A stretch of 64,000 bases of DNA from UBA1494_A sp963973975 (lineage in GTDB: Bacteria > Bacteroidota > Bacteroidia > Flavobacteriales_E > Vicingaceae), in the NCBI GenBank assembly GCA_963973975.1, contig CAXBCF010000008.1, positions 56,844 through 120,843 on the forward strand. Direction: 5' to 3'. The notes beneath the pieces were generated by a model. That model worked only from the letters and a program-made list of their open reading frames with translations, did not search any database and had not been told where the DNA came from. Shown one piece after another: positions 53,965 to 61,052 of the stretch; the first letter of the stretch is position 1, and the number at the start of each line of letters is the position of its first letter. The position numbers were made by a program, and so were the translations under genes.

Positions 53965-54861
53965 ATGATTAAAAGAACACTTTGTTTTTCAAATCCAGCT
54001 TACCTCAGTACAAGAAATGAACAGTTGGTAATAAAGTACCCAAAAATCGAACAAGACATTTTAAGCATTCCAATAGAAGATATTGGATTTGTTGTTTTAG
54101 AAGATCCTCAAATTACCATCAGTAATCGTTTAATGGAAAAATTGCTTCAAAATAATGTGGGCTTAGTAAATTGTAACAGTCAGCGAATGCCGCTGGGTTT
54201 GTTTTTGCCCCTACAAGGACATTCTGAACAAAACGAACGAGTTAGAGCTCAGCTGGATGCAACAGTTCCTTTGAAGAAAAACCTTTGGCAACAAACTGTT
54301 CAAGCCAAAATTGGCAACCAATCAGCTTTGCTTGCCAAGCGTGATATATCAAATAGAAATATGCAATACTGGTCGAAAGAAGTGACTAGTGGTGATACAT
54401 TGAACCATGAAGCTAGAGCAGCGGCCTATTATTGGCAGCATTTATTTAAAGTAGAAAATTTTAGAAGGAACAGAGATGGGGAGTCTCCAAATAACGCTTT
54501 AAATTATGGCTATGCCATATTGCGTGCGGTATGTGCAAGAGCTATAGTAAGTAGTGGATTATTACCAATAGTAGGAATTCATCATGCTAATAAATACAAT
54601 GCTTATTGTTTGGCTGACGATATCATGGAACCATACCGACCATATGTAGATGCCATTGTTTGTAGTTTATTAGATGCTAAAACTGATTTAGAAGAAATTA
54701 CGACTGAGATTAAAAAGGAATTGCTGGTCATACCTGTAATTGATGTTCAAATAGAGGGTAAAAAAAGTCCTTTGATGCTTGCTATGAGTAGAACAACCAA
54801 TAGTTTGCAAGAGTGCTTTATGGGGTTGAGCAGAAAACTAATTTACCCGACATTTAGTTAA
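53965..54861 (+). CDS. cas1: CRISPR-associated integrase Cas1
   Basis: A 298-residue protein; the start at 53965 (MIKRTLCFSNPAYLSTRNEQ) gives the normal Cas1 N-terminus, while an upstream in-frame ATG would add 22 unrelated residues. The metal ligands are visible: Glu149 in DTLNHEARAAAYYWQHLF, His207 in VGIHHANKYNAYCLADDIM and Asp219 in the same segment, before EPYRPYVD. Cas1 inserts new spacers with Cas2. Three bases upstream of cas2. Confidence 0.95.
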   Translation: MIKRTLCFSNPAYLSTRNEQLVIKYPKIEQDILSIPIEDIGFVVLEDPQITISNRLMEKLLQNNVGLVNCNSQRMPLGLFLPLQGHSEQNERVRAQLDATVPLKKNLWQQTVQAKIGNQSALLAKRDISNRNMQYWSKEVTSGDTLNHEARAAAYYWQHLFKVENFRRNRDGESPNNALNYGYAILRAVCARAIVSSGLLPIVGIHHANKYNAYCLADDIMEPYRPYVDAIVCSLLDAKTDLEEITTEIKKELLVIPVIDVQIEGKKSPLMLAMSRTTNSLQECFMGLSRKLIYPTFS

Positions 54862-54863
54862 CA

Positions 54864-55208
54864 ATGCACAGTCAGTTTACACGATTAAATCAATATAGGA
54901 GCATGTGGGTATTGGTATTTTTTGATTTGCCGACAGAGACGAAATTAGAGCGTAAAGCAGCCACTCGTTTTCGAAAGAAATTATTGGATGATGGTTTTAA
55001 TATGTTCCAATTTTCGATTTACATGCGTTTTTGCGCCAGCAGAGAAAACGCTGAAGTGCATACCAAAAGAGTGAAAAACAGTTTGCCAAAAAAAGGAAAA
55101 GTTGGAATCATGCAAGTTACGGATCGTCAGTTTGGGATGATGGAATTATTTTATGGAAAGAAAGAAACAGAAATCGAAACACCGAGTCAACAATTGGAGT
55201 TATTCTAG
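54864..55208 (+). CDS. cas2: CRISPR-associated protein Cas2
   Basis: A 114-residue ferredoxin-fold protein: SMWVLVFFDLPTETKLERKA with the conserved Asp, RKKLLDDGFNMFQFSIYMRF and KVGIMQVTDRQFGMMELFYG. It forms the structural core of the Cas1-Cas2 adaptation complex. Last cas gene, 109 bases before the first repeat. Confidence 0.95.
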   Translation: MHSQFTRLNQYRSMWVLVFFDLPTETKLERKAATRFRKKLLDDGFNMFQFSIYMRFCASRENAEVHTKRVKNSLPKKGKVGIMQVTDRQFGMMELFYGKKETEIETPSQQLELF

Positions 55209-55288
55209 AGTAGAACTTTTGAAGTTTTGATGCAAGTTGAGTCCTCAATTTAGCTGCATTTTTTTATTCTAAAATAAGACTTAAATAA

Positions 55289-55321
55289 CAACAGACCATC
55301 TATTTAAAGGGTGGTCTGTTG
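55289..55321. repeat. Inverted repeat at the cas2-proximal array border
   Basis: CAACAGACCA (55289-55298) pairs perfectly with TGGTCTGTTG (55312-55321) across a 13-base loop. The right arm includes the first four bases of repeat 1. It could be a leader hairpin or, read on the minus strand, a 3' end structure of the crRNA precursor. Confidence 0.6.
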
Positions 55322-57709
55322 CGAATTCCTGATAAAGATACAATTTTGAAAGCTATTCACAACGGAAACGTATTCTTCCGTTAGCATTTTAAGGTTGCGA
55401 ATTCCTGATAAAGATACAATTTTGAAAGCTATTCACAACAGTCAATTAATGGCCCTAATTCTCCTGGGTGTTGCGAATTCCTGATAAAGATACAATTTTG
55501 AAAGCTATTCACAACAATCGGTCAGCCCAAAGCAAATCAAATGGGTTGCGAATTCCTGATAAAGATACAATTTTGAAAGCTATTCACAACGTAGTCATTG
55601 TCTACGTGTACCCATGAAAGTTGCGAATTCCTGATAAAGATACAATTTTGAAAGCTATTCACAACTGTATCTATCTTCAGTATTAGCAAAGTATGTTGCG
55701 AATTCCTGATAAAGATACAATTTTGAAAGCTATTCACAACGACGTATCAAGCAATCATCCATGCTATGGGGTTGCGAATTCCTGATAAAGATACAATTTT
55801 GAAAGCTATTCACAACTTTGTTTCTAAATTCTTTTGTGCTTGTTTAGTTGCGAATTCCTGATAAAGATACAATTTTGAAAGCTATTCACAACTTTAATCT
55901 TGCTGCTATTCCAAATGTTCTCGTTGCGAATTCCTGATAAAGATACAATTTTGAAAGCTATTCACAACACCTGGTACTGATTGAACTATTCCCTTATTGT
56001 TGCGAATTCCTGATAAAGATACAATTTTGAAAGCTATTCACAACCGATGCACTGTTTTTCTTAGCCAACTAGAGTTGCGAATTCCTGATAAAGATACAAT
56101 TTTGAAAGCTATTCACAACGGAGGCACAGTTACTTTTCACAGTCATTCTGTTGCGAATTCCTGATAAAGATACAATTTTGAAAGCTATTCACAACGTTTG
56201 TTCCATTGTTCAAAATTAACTGCTGTTGCGAATTCCTGATAAAGATACAATTTTGAAAGCTATTCACAACTAATAGGCACCTTCTTTTGCACACAACCAA
56301 GTTGCGAATTCCTGATAAAGATACAATTTTGAAAGCTATTCACAACACATTATCAATATCTTTAAATTTAGACCGGTTGCGAATTCCTGATAAAGATACA
56401 ATTTTGAAAGCTATTCACAACTGCAGCTCTTCAGGGCTATATTTTTTTGAAGTTGCGAATTCCTGATAAAGATACAATTTTGAAAGCTATTCACAACTAG
56501 CGCGCTTTCCTAAATAACTCACCAGTCGTTGCGAATTCCTGATAAAGATACAATTTTGAAAGCTATTCACAACGCTTCATCCACTATAACCCAATCGATT
56601 GAGTTGCGAATTCCTGATAAAGATACAATTTTGAAAGCTATTCACAACTAGCCCAACGTTGTGGTGCATTAGAGAAAAGTTGCGAATTCCTGATAAAGAT
56701 ACAATTTTGAAAGCTATTCACAACTACCTCATTTCTTCGCTTTCTTGACCTACGGTTGCGAATTCCTGATAAAGATACAATTTTGAAAGCTATTCACAAC
56801 TACCATAAGGGAGGATGCTAACAATAGATGGTTGCGAATTCCTGATAAAGATACAATTTTGAAAGCTATTCACAACATAGTAGTACTTTATTTTGCAATT
56901 GAATAAGTTGCGAATTCCTGATAAAGATACAATTTTGAAAGCTATTCACAACAGTTAGTTACTTATTGTTGGTATACTCTTGTTGCGAATTCCTGATAAA
57001 GATACAATTTTGAAAGCTATTCACAACAAGCAACAGTTCAACAACCTGCTTCTACAGTTGCGAATTCCTGATAAAGATACAATTTTGAAAGCTATTCACA
57101 ACAAAGGGTCTACACAATAAAAATTATATTTAGTTGCGAATTCCTGATAAAGATACAATTTTGAAAGCTATTCACAACTGAGCTTCTAACCATTTATGTT
57201 TCTTAGCTGTTGCGAATTCCTGATAAAGATACAATTTTGAAAGCTATTCACAACTGATAAACATATCATATAACACAAGTGCAAGTTGCGAATTCCTGAT
57301 AAAGATACAATTTTGAAAGCTATTCACAACACAGGAGTAGTTAGACCGTCGATATAGCCTGTTGCGAATTCCTGATAAAGATACAATTTTGAAAGCTATT
57401 CACAACTCTGGTGTTTCCATTTCTATTTAAGTTTAGGTTGCGAATTCCTGATAAAGATACAATTTTGAAAGCTATTCACAACCCTGACACATATTCAATC
57501 AAAACTTCAATGTTGCGAATTCCTGATAAAGATACAATTTTGAAAGCTATTCACAACGCTTTGTTAGTCTTTTCAATCTTAGATTTAGTTGCGAATTCCT
57601 GATAAAGATACAATTTTGAAAGCTATTCACAACGGAAGGTTCTGAAAAGATTGCTAAGATTTTGTTGCGAATTCCTGATAAAGATACAATTTTGAAAGCT
57701 ATTCACAAC
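55318..57709 (-). CRISPR. CRISPR array, first segment (33 repeats, 32 spacers)
   Basis: 33 copies of a 46-base repeat start at 55318 and end at 57709, separated by spacers of 29 or 30 bases. On the plus strand the repeat runs GTTGCGAATTCC ... GCTATTCACAAC; I saw no variant copies. Complementarity to the tracrRNA shows that the crRNA sense is the minus strand, beginning GTTGTGAATAGC. In that sense each repeat contains TTG, 19 bases, TATCTTTA, close to the local promoter consensus. The segment continues, after a 1527-base insert, at 59266. Confidence 0.97.
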
Positions 57710-57713
57710 CCCT

Positions 57714-57907
57714 AACGTTTACTGTATGGTGCGTTGTGGATTTGATAAAGATACTATTTCAGTTTAGCAGGTAGCAAAAACCGCTTTGCGGTTTTGTAAA
57801 TTGCTCTTCAAAACAAAATCCGCTAGCGGATTTTGCGAACTTTCAAATAGCTGCTCAACTTACCCAACTGCCTTACCCACAATGCACTATACAGAATGTT
57901 GTAGAGC
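57714..57907 (-). repeat. attC-like fold-back site L1, at the end of cassette A
   Basis: Arms CTGTATGGTGCGTTGTGG (57722-57739) and CCACAATGCACTATACAG (57877-57894) pair over 18 bases with two G-T pairs on the plus strand. Outside the arms are three bases and then AACGT or AYGTT-type cores; the outer end reads GTTGTAGAGC (57898-57907). Inside are a stem AAAACCGC/GCGGTTTT (57777-57795) and a perfect 20-base palindrome AAAATCCGCTAGCGGATTTT (57815-57834). On the gene-sense strand it reads ACAAC-N3-arm ... arm-N3-ACGTT. A 16-base stretch at 57744-57759 matches the CRISPR repeat core at 15 positions. Confidence 0.75.
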
Positions 57908-58338
57908 GTTTTTTATTTTACTTCAATTTTTTTAATATCAGATCGTGCGATTTCTGTCTCTAATTTTGAGGTTCTAGAACAAAGTCCAACTCTGAAAGAA
58001 TTCTCATCTGACTTATCAGCGTAAACTAAATATTCCTCATCATACCTAAAAGGATATCCACAACCACCGGAGTCTTTGAAAGTGTGAATAGTCACATTAT
58101 CACTATTACCTTTTAGAGTCCTTGTTATCTCGAAAACAACTAGATAGTCTGTGCATTCATCATTTTTGCAACCCTTTATATAATCTTTGATATCAATTAC
58201 TTTCCCAACAAAGACTAAGTCAGAGTTTGAATAGCCTTCTTGGAACTTTGTCTCTTTACATTTACAGGCAAATGTTTGAATAGAGATAAAAGTCAAAAAT
58301 GTCAGAATTATTACTCTCATACTTCTAATGCTCTACAA
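57716..58338 (-). mobile_element. Integron-like gene cassette A
   Basis: 623 bases bounded, on the gene-sense strand, by G^TTGTAGAGC at the start and GCTCTACAA^C before site L1. The nine-base start tag is the exact complement of the tag opening its own fold-back site, as in circularised integron cassettes. It holds one gene (57913-58320), nine bases after the start tag. It lies directly downstream of cassette B. Confidence 0.7.
57913..58320 (-). CDS. Small secreted Cys-rich protein, TIMP/NTR-like N-terminus
   Basis: A 135-residue protein with signal peptide ending IQTFA and mature N-terminus CKCKETKFQEGYSNSDLVFV. A Cys-x-Cys at the very start followed by S-D-L-V-F-x-G-K-V resembles the netrin-like (TIMP-type) OB fold found in secreted Bacteroidota proteins. 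Four further cysteines (two in KGCKNDEC, one in SGGCGYPF and one in GLCSR) could form disulfides. Function is unknown. It is the only gene of cassette A and has no obvious promoter of its own. Confidence 0.75.
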   Translation of the reverse strand: MRVIILTFLTFISIQTFACKCKETKFQEGYSNSDLVFVGKVIDIKDYIKGCKNDECTDYLVVFEITRTLKGNSDNVTIHTFKDSGGCGYPFRYDEEYLVYADKSDENSFRVGLCSRTSKLETEIARSDIKKIEVK

Positions 58339-58466
58339 CGTTCCGGCTATGAAATGTAGGGATTTTCGAGTGCGTTTTTGTCCCCCGACAAAAACAGTAA
58401 CCGAAAAGCCCGAAGCTTGCGGTTTAGCACTGAACCCCTATATTTTATAGCCATTGTTGTGCCTAG
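58330..58466 (-). repeat. attC-like fold-back site L2, between cassettes B and A
   Basis: Arms GGCTATGAAATGTAGGG (58345-58361) and CCCTATATTTTATAGCC (58436-58452) pair over 17 bases with two G-T pairs, again on the plus strand. Three-base spacers separate them from the outer cores ACGTT and ACAAC. Outer tags are GCTCTACAAC (58330-58339) and GTTGTGCCTAG (58456-58466). An internal hairpin GTTTTTGTC-cccc-GACAAAAAC (58374-58395) and the sequence AGCTTGCGGTTTAGCACTGA fill the loop. Confidence 0.8.
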
Positions 58467-59242
58467 TTTTTTCTTTTTTTAATGTCCATGTCCGTCATCC
58501 TCAGCCATTAGTTTTTCGTAGGATTCTGTCAATAGTCGACTTAATCGTTCGTTATAACTTTCAATTTCAGGTTTAAGGTTACTGAATAGTTTTTCGTTGT
58601 ATTCGTTCTTTGGGTGTGGTCCGTCAAATATGAAGCGGAAGACGCTTTTAATCTCTTTGTCAGAGAATGTTGAAAGTGCTTTACAAGCATTTTTGGTGTC
58701 TTTCATAAGTCTGTCTGCAAAATCAAAAGCTTCTCGAATATTGTCGGCTTCCCAAATTCCGCCAATGTTTATTCTTACATATTTGTCATAGTAAGTTGAG
58801 TCTGGAATGGATTCCAACTGGCTGAAAAACTGAATTACATTTGCTCCTTTTGGATAGTCATATAAAGGTGCTGCTCCATTATAATTGTCATAACCGAAAA
58901 CAGCTTGCATTCCTTTGAATGAGTTAGGAAAGGCACAGAAAAACTTTTGTTCCCATCTAATTCGATTTGCTGAACTGGAATCTGTAGCTTTTTCCATAAA
59001 TGCCAATATCGAGTCTGCTTGTTGTTCCGCTGAATTGAAGTCAAGGTCGGTAAAGTCTACATTCTCAGTTATTTCTTTTTTCTTGGTTTTCTGGTCTGTC
59101 TTGGAAGTCTGAGTTTCAATAGTTGGCTCTGTTTGATTAGTAGTCTTTTTTGAATTGTCAGATTTTGTTGATTGACCACAAGAAGTCAAAACGATTAATG
59201 TCGATATGATTAGGAGTCTGTTCATTTTTTAATTAGGCACAA
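58339..59242 (-). mobile_element. Integron-like gene cassette B
   Basis: 904 bases bounded, on the gene-sense strand, by G^TTGTGCCTA at the start and TAGGCACAA^C before site L2. The tags are exact complements. One lipoprotein gene lies inside. The start junction adjoins the 23-base remnant of a CRISPR spacer and then repeat 34. Confidence 0.72.
58479..59225 (-). CDS. Lipoprotein of unknown function (cassette B)
   Basis: A 248-residue protein with a lipoprotein signal: MNRLLIISTLIVLTSCGQST, lipobox LTSC with Cys16 as the lipidated residue. A Thr/Lys/Gln-rich linker follows to about residue 55, then a helical domain (FNSAEQQADSILAFMEKA, FCAFPNSFKGMQAVFGYDNY, FDFADRLMKDTKNACKALST), ending in a His-rich DDGHGH. 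I do not recognise the family. The only gene of cassette B. Its ATG is 17 bases from the cassette boundary and about 40 bases from CRISPR repeat 34, which reads toward it. Confidence 0.8.
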   Translation of the reverse strand: MNRLLIISTLIVLTSCGQSTKSDNSKKTTNQTEPTIETQTSKTDQKTKKKEITENVDFTDLDFNSAEQQADSILAFMEKATDSSSANRIRWEQKFFCAFPNSFKGMQAVFGYDNYNGAAPLYDYPKGANVIQFFSQLESIPDSTYYDKYVRINIGGIWEADNIREAFDFADRLMKDTKNACKALSTFSDKEIKSVFRFIFDGPHPKNEYNEKLFSNLKPEIESYNERLSRLLTESYEKLMAEDDGHGH

Positions 59243-59265
59243 CAAGTGGATAAAACACATTCAAA

Positions 59266-60055
59266 GTTGCGAATTCCTGATAAAGATACAATTTTGAAAG
59301 CTATTCACAACAGATGCAGCAGCCATAAAATTGTCTCCAAGTTGCGAATTCCTGATAAAGATACAATTTTGAAAGCTATTCACAACGAAGGCATCGTTTA
59401 AGGTGGTTTAACCGGTGTTGCGAATTCCTGATAAAGATACAATTTTGAAAGCTATTCACAACTGTTTCAATTACGGCACTTTTCATATTGCTGTTGCGAA
59501 TTCCTGATAAAGATACAATTTTGAAAGCTATTCACAACAAATGATTCTATCTGAATTATCATATGGTAGTTGCGAATTCCTGATAAAGATACAATTTTGA
59601 AAGCTATTCACAACTGGGGATTAAAAGTTTATCAAACCAGACTGGTTGCGAATTCCTGATAAAGATACAATTTTGAAAGCTATTCACAACGTGTCAGTTT
59701 TTGTAGCAATTCATACGAAGTTGCGAATTCCTGATAAAGATACAATTTTGAAAGCTATTCACAACTACAACCAAAGTAAACACAAGCGTTTCCAGTTGCG
59801 AATTCCTGATAAAGATACAATTTTGAAAGCTATTCACAACTGGGGATTAAAAGTTTATCAAACCAGACTGGTTGCGAATTCCTGATAAAGATACAATTTT
59901 GAAAGCTATTCACAACATATCGAATGACTTCTTAGAAAAGTACAGGGTTGCGAATTCCTGATAAAGATACAATTTTGAAAGCTATTCACAACTCAGGTGG
60001 CTATAATACAAATGACTATAATGTTGCGAATTCCTGATAAAGATACAATTTTGAA
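59266..60055 (-). CRISPR. CRISPR array, second segment (10 complete repeats plus one broken repeat)
   Basis: The same 46-base repeat in the same orientation starts at 59266, 59341, 59417, 59493, 59569, 59645, 59720, 59795, 59871 and 59947; an eleventh at 60023 keeps its first 33 bases and is then replaced by a fold-back element. Spacers are 29-30 bases. Two spacers, 59615-59644 and 59841-59870, are identical. With the first segment this gives 44 repeats; the spacer between repeats 33 and 34 is split by the cassettes. Confidence 0.96.
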
Positions 60056-60123
60056 TTGAAGCGTAGCGTAAATCAGCGAATACCATTAGAAAGTAAACAT
60101 GAATGAGCTAAAGCTATTCATAC
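60053..60123 (+). repeat. Fold-back element E, copy A (left half missing), inside a CRISPR repeat
   Basis: Repeat 44 runs normally through ACAATTTTGAA and then passes into TTGAAGCGTAGCGTAAATCA ... ATGAATGAGCT, before resuming as AAAGCTATTCATAC (60110-60123), the end of the CRISPR repeat with one or two changes. Compared with copies B and C the first half of the element is absent. Confidence 0.75.
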
Positions 60124-60154
60124 TTAAGTTTTATTTTATACTACTAACATTTAT

Positions 60155-60290
60155 AAAGCTACAATTTTACTCATATCACATTATTTTATTCGGGTATTCG
60201 TGAACTCGTTCCTCGTTTGAATTGAAGCGTAGCGTAAATCAGCGAAAACCATTAGAAAGTAAACATGAATGAGCTAAAGCTATTCACAAC
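60155..60290 (+). repeat. Fold-back element E, copy B, inside a CRISPR repeat
   Basis: Repeat-derived AAAGCTACAATTTT (60155-60168) is followed by a 107-base insert (60169-60275) from ACTCATATCAC to GAATGAGCT, then by AAAGCTATTCACAAC (60276-60290), the exact end of the CRISPR repeat. The insert folds back: GGTATTCG faces an AATACC-type partner (here AAAACC), and ACTCAT faces ATGAGC. About 31 bases, close to spacer length, separate it from copy A. Confidence 0.75.
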
Positions 60291-60372
60291 TGCAATTGCA
60301 GTGCAAAAAAACACGAGAGACCTAAAGGTGATCAACAAAAAAGAACCTACTTTTTAATAGAATTATAGATTC

Positions 60373-60406
60373 AAAAAGGGCTCAGAATTTCTCTGAGCCT
60401 TTTTTT
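60373..60406. terminator. Bidirectional intrinsic terminator
   Basis: GGCTCAGA (60379-60386) and TCTGAGCC (60392-60399) form a perfect stem with seven T after it on the plus strand and five T on the minus strand. It most simply ends the minus-strand gene at 60471-60782. Confidence 0.8.
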
Positions 60407-60470
60407 ATACTTTTAAAGGAAATAGGAATACTTCTTAAATTTCTCAACAATAGGTGCCTAAATCTTTGCA

Positions 60471-60782
60471 TTACACCTTGGCTAACCAAGACATTAATTC
60501 TTGTGTGCTCTTGGGATCAAAGCTTGTGGTAGGCTGTGCCCACATGCGCACCAAGCGATCTCCCAATACTTCTATAGCTGTTTTCTCTACTCTGGTATAT
60601 AGTAAAGCTTTTGTAATGCCACTTAAGTGGGTTAAATGTCTGCGCTTAGGAATGTCCTCATCCCAAAGCAAATCCACATGGTCTTCAATGGTATCAAACA
60701 TAAGTAAGTGTTTCGTATTTAGAATTGCTGCTAGTTCCACTGCATCTTCTTCTTGCAGGGTTAGAAAAGATATAATTACCAT
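60471..60782 (-). CDS. Small protein, possibly a divergent CutA/PII-fold protein
   Basis: A 103-residue protein: MVIISFLTLQEEDAVELAAI, then DHVDLLWDEDIPKRR, SGITKALLYTRVEKTAIEVL and the end ELMSWLAKV. Length, the alternating strand-helix pattern, an A-x-x-L-A-x-x-L helix after strand 1, the hydrophobic ALLYT strand and the closing L-x-W-L resemble CutA1-like proteins (about 105-115 residues), but identity is low and the call is tentative. It lies between copies B and C of element E and has its own terminator and a -7 motif upstream. Confidence 0.6.
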   Translation of the reverse strand: MVIISFLTLQEEDAVELAAILNTKHLLMFDTIEDHVDLLWDEDIPKRRHLTHLSGITKALLYTRVEKTAIEVLGDRLVRMWAQPTTSFDPKSTQELMSWLAKV

Positions 60783-60817
60783 TTGTCTTAAGAGATTAAG
60801 TTTTTATTTGATTTTTT

Positions 60818-60825
60818 CAAAGATA
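60818..60825 (-). promoter_or_regulatory. Candidate -7 element of the CutA-like gene
   Basis: TATCTTTG on the minus strand matches TAnnTTTG, 35 bases before the ATG at 60782. No TTG is seen at the usual spacing. Confidence 0.45.
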
Positions 60826-60850
60826 AGCCAGCTTTTATAGCCATTTGCCA

Positions 60851-61003
60851 TTGCGAATTCTCGTTAAAGATACAATTTTACTCATATCACATTATTTTAT
60901 TCGGGTATTCGTGAATCTGTTCCTCGTTTGAATTGGAGCTTGCAAGCTTAAATCAGCGAATACCTTTAAAAAGTAAACATAGATGAGTTAAAGCTATTCA
61001 TAC
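60851..61003 (+). repeat. Fold-back element E, copy C, inside a diverged CRISPR repeat
   Basis: The left part TTGCGAATTC ... AAAGATACAATTTT (60851-60879) is a CRISPR repeat with a few changes, then a 110-base insert (60880-60989; ACTCAT to ATGAGT, with GGTATTCG opposite CGAATACC), then AAAGCTATTCATAC (60990-61003). The central stretch differs from copy B (GGAGCTTGCAAGCTT in place of GAAGCGTAGCGT) but remains self-complementary. It lies about 560 bases beyond copy B, past the CutA-like gene. Confidence 0.75.
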
Positions 61004-61052
61004 TAATTTTTGTTGTCTTTCGGTGAATTAATGATTATCAATTAAATTCATA

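Noticed and set aside
55537..55737. Short reading frame inside the CRISPR array
   Set aside because: It is a translation of repeat units (the same peptide recurs at each unit); the same holds for frames at 57411-57602 and 59646-59885.
57733..57762. Natural degenerate terminal repeat ending the first array segment
   Set aside because: The preceding 23 bases would be an abnormally short spacer, and most of this stretch pairs with 57877-57894 as an arm of the fold-back site. The residual similarity is reported as a finding.
60276..60406. A second tracrRNA at the right array end (anti-repeat AAAGCTATTCACAAC followed by a terminator)
   Set aside because: Only 15 bases match the repeat end, no nexus-like hairpin follows, and the terminator fits the minus-strand gene at 60471. 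The candidate at 48800-48879 has all expected parts.
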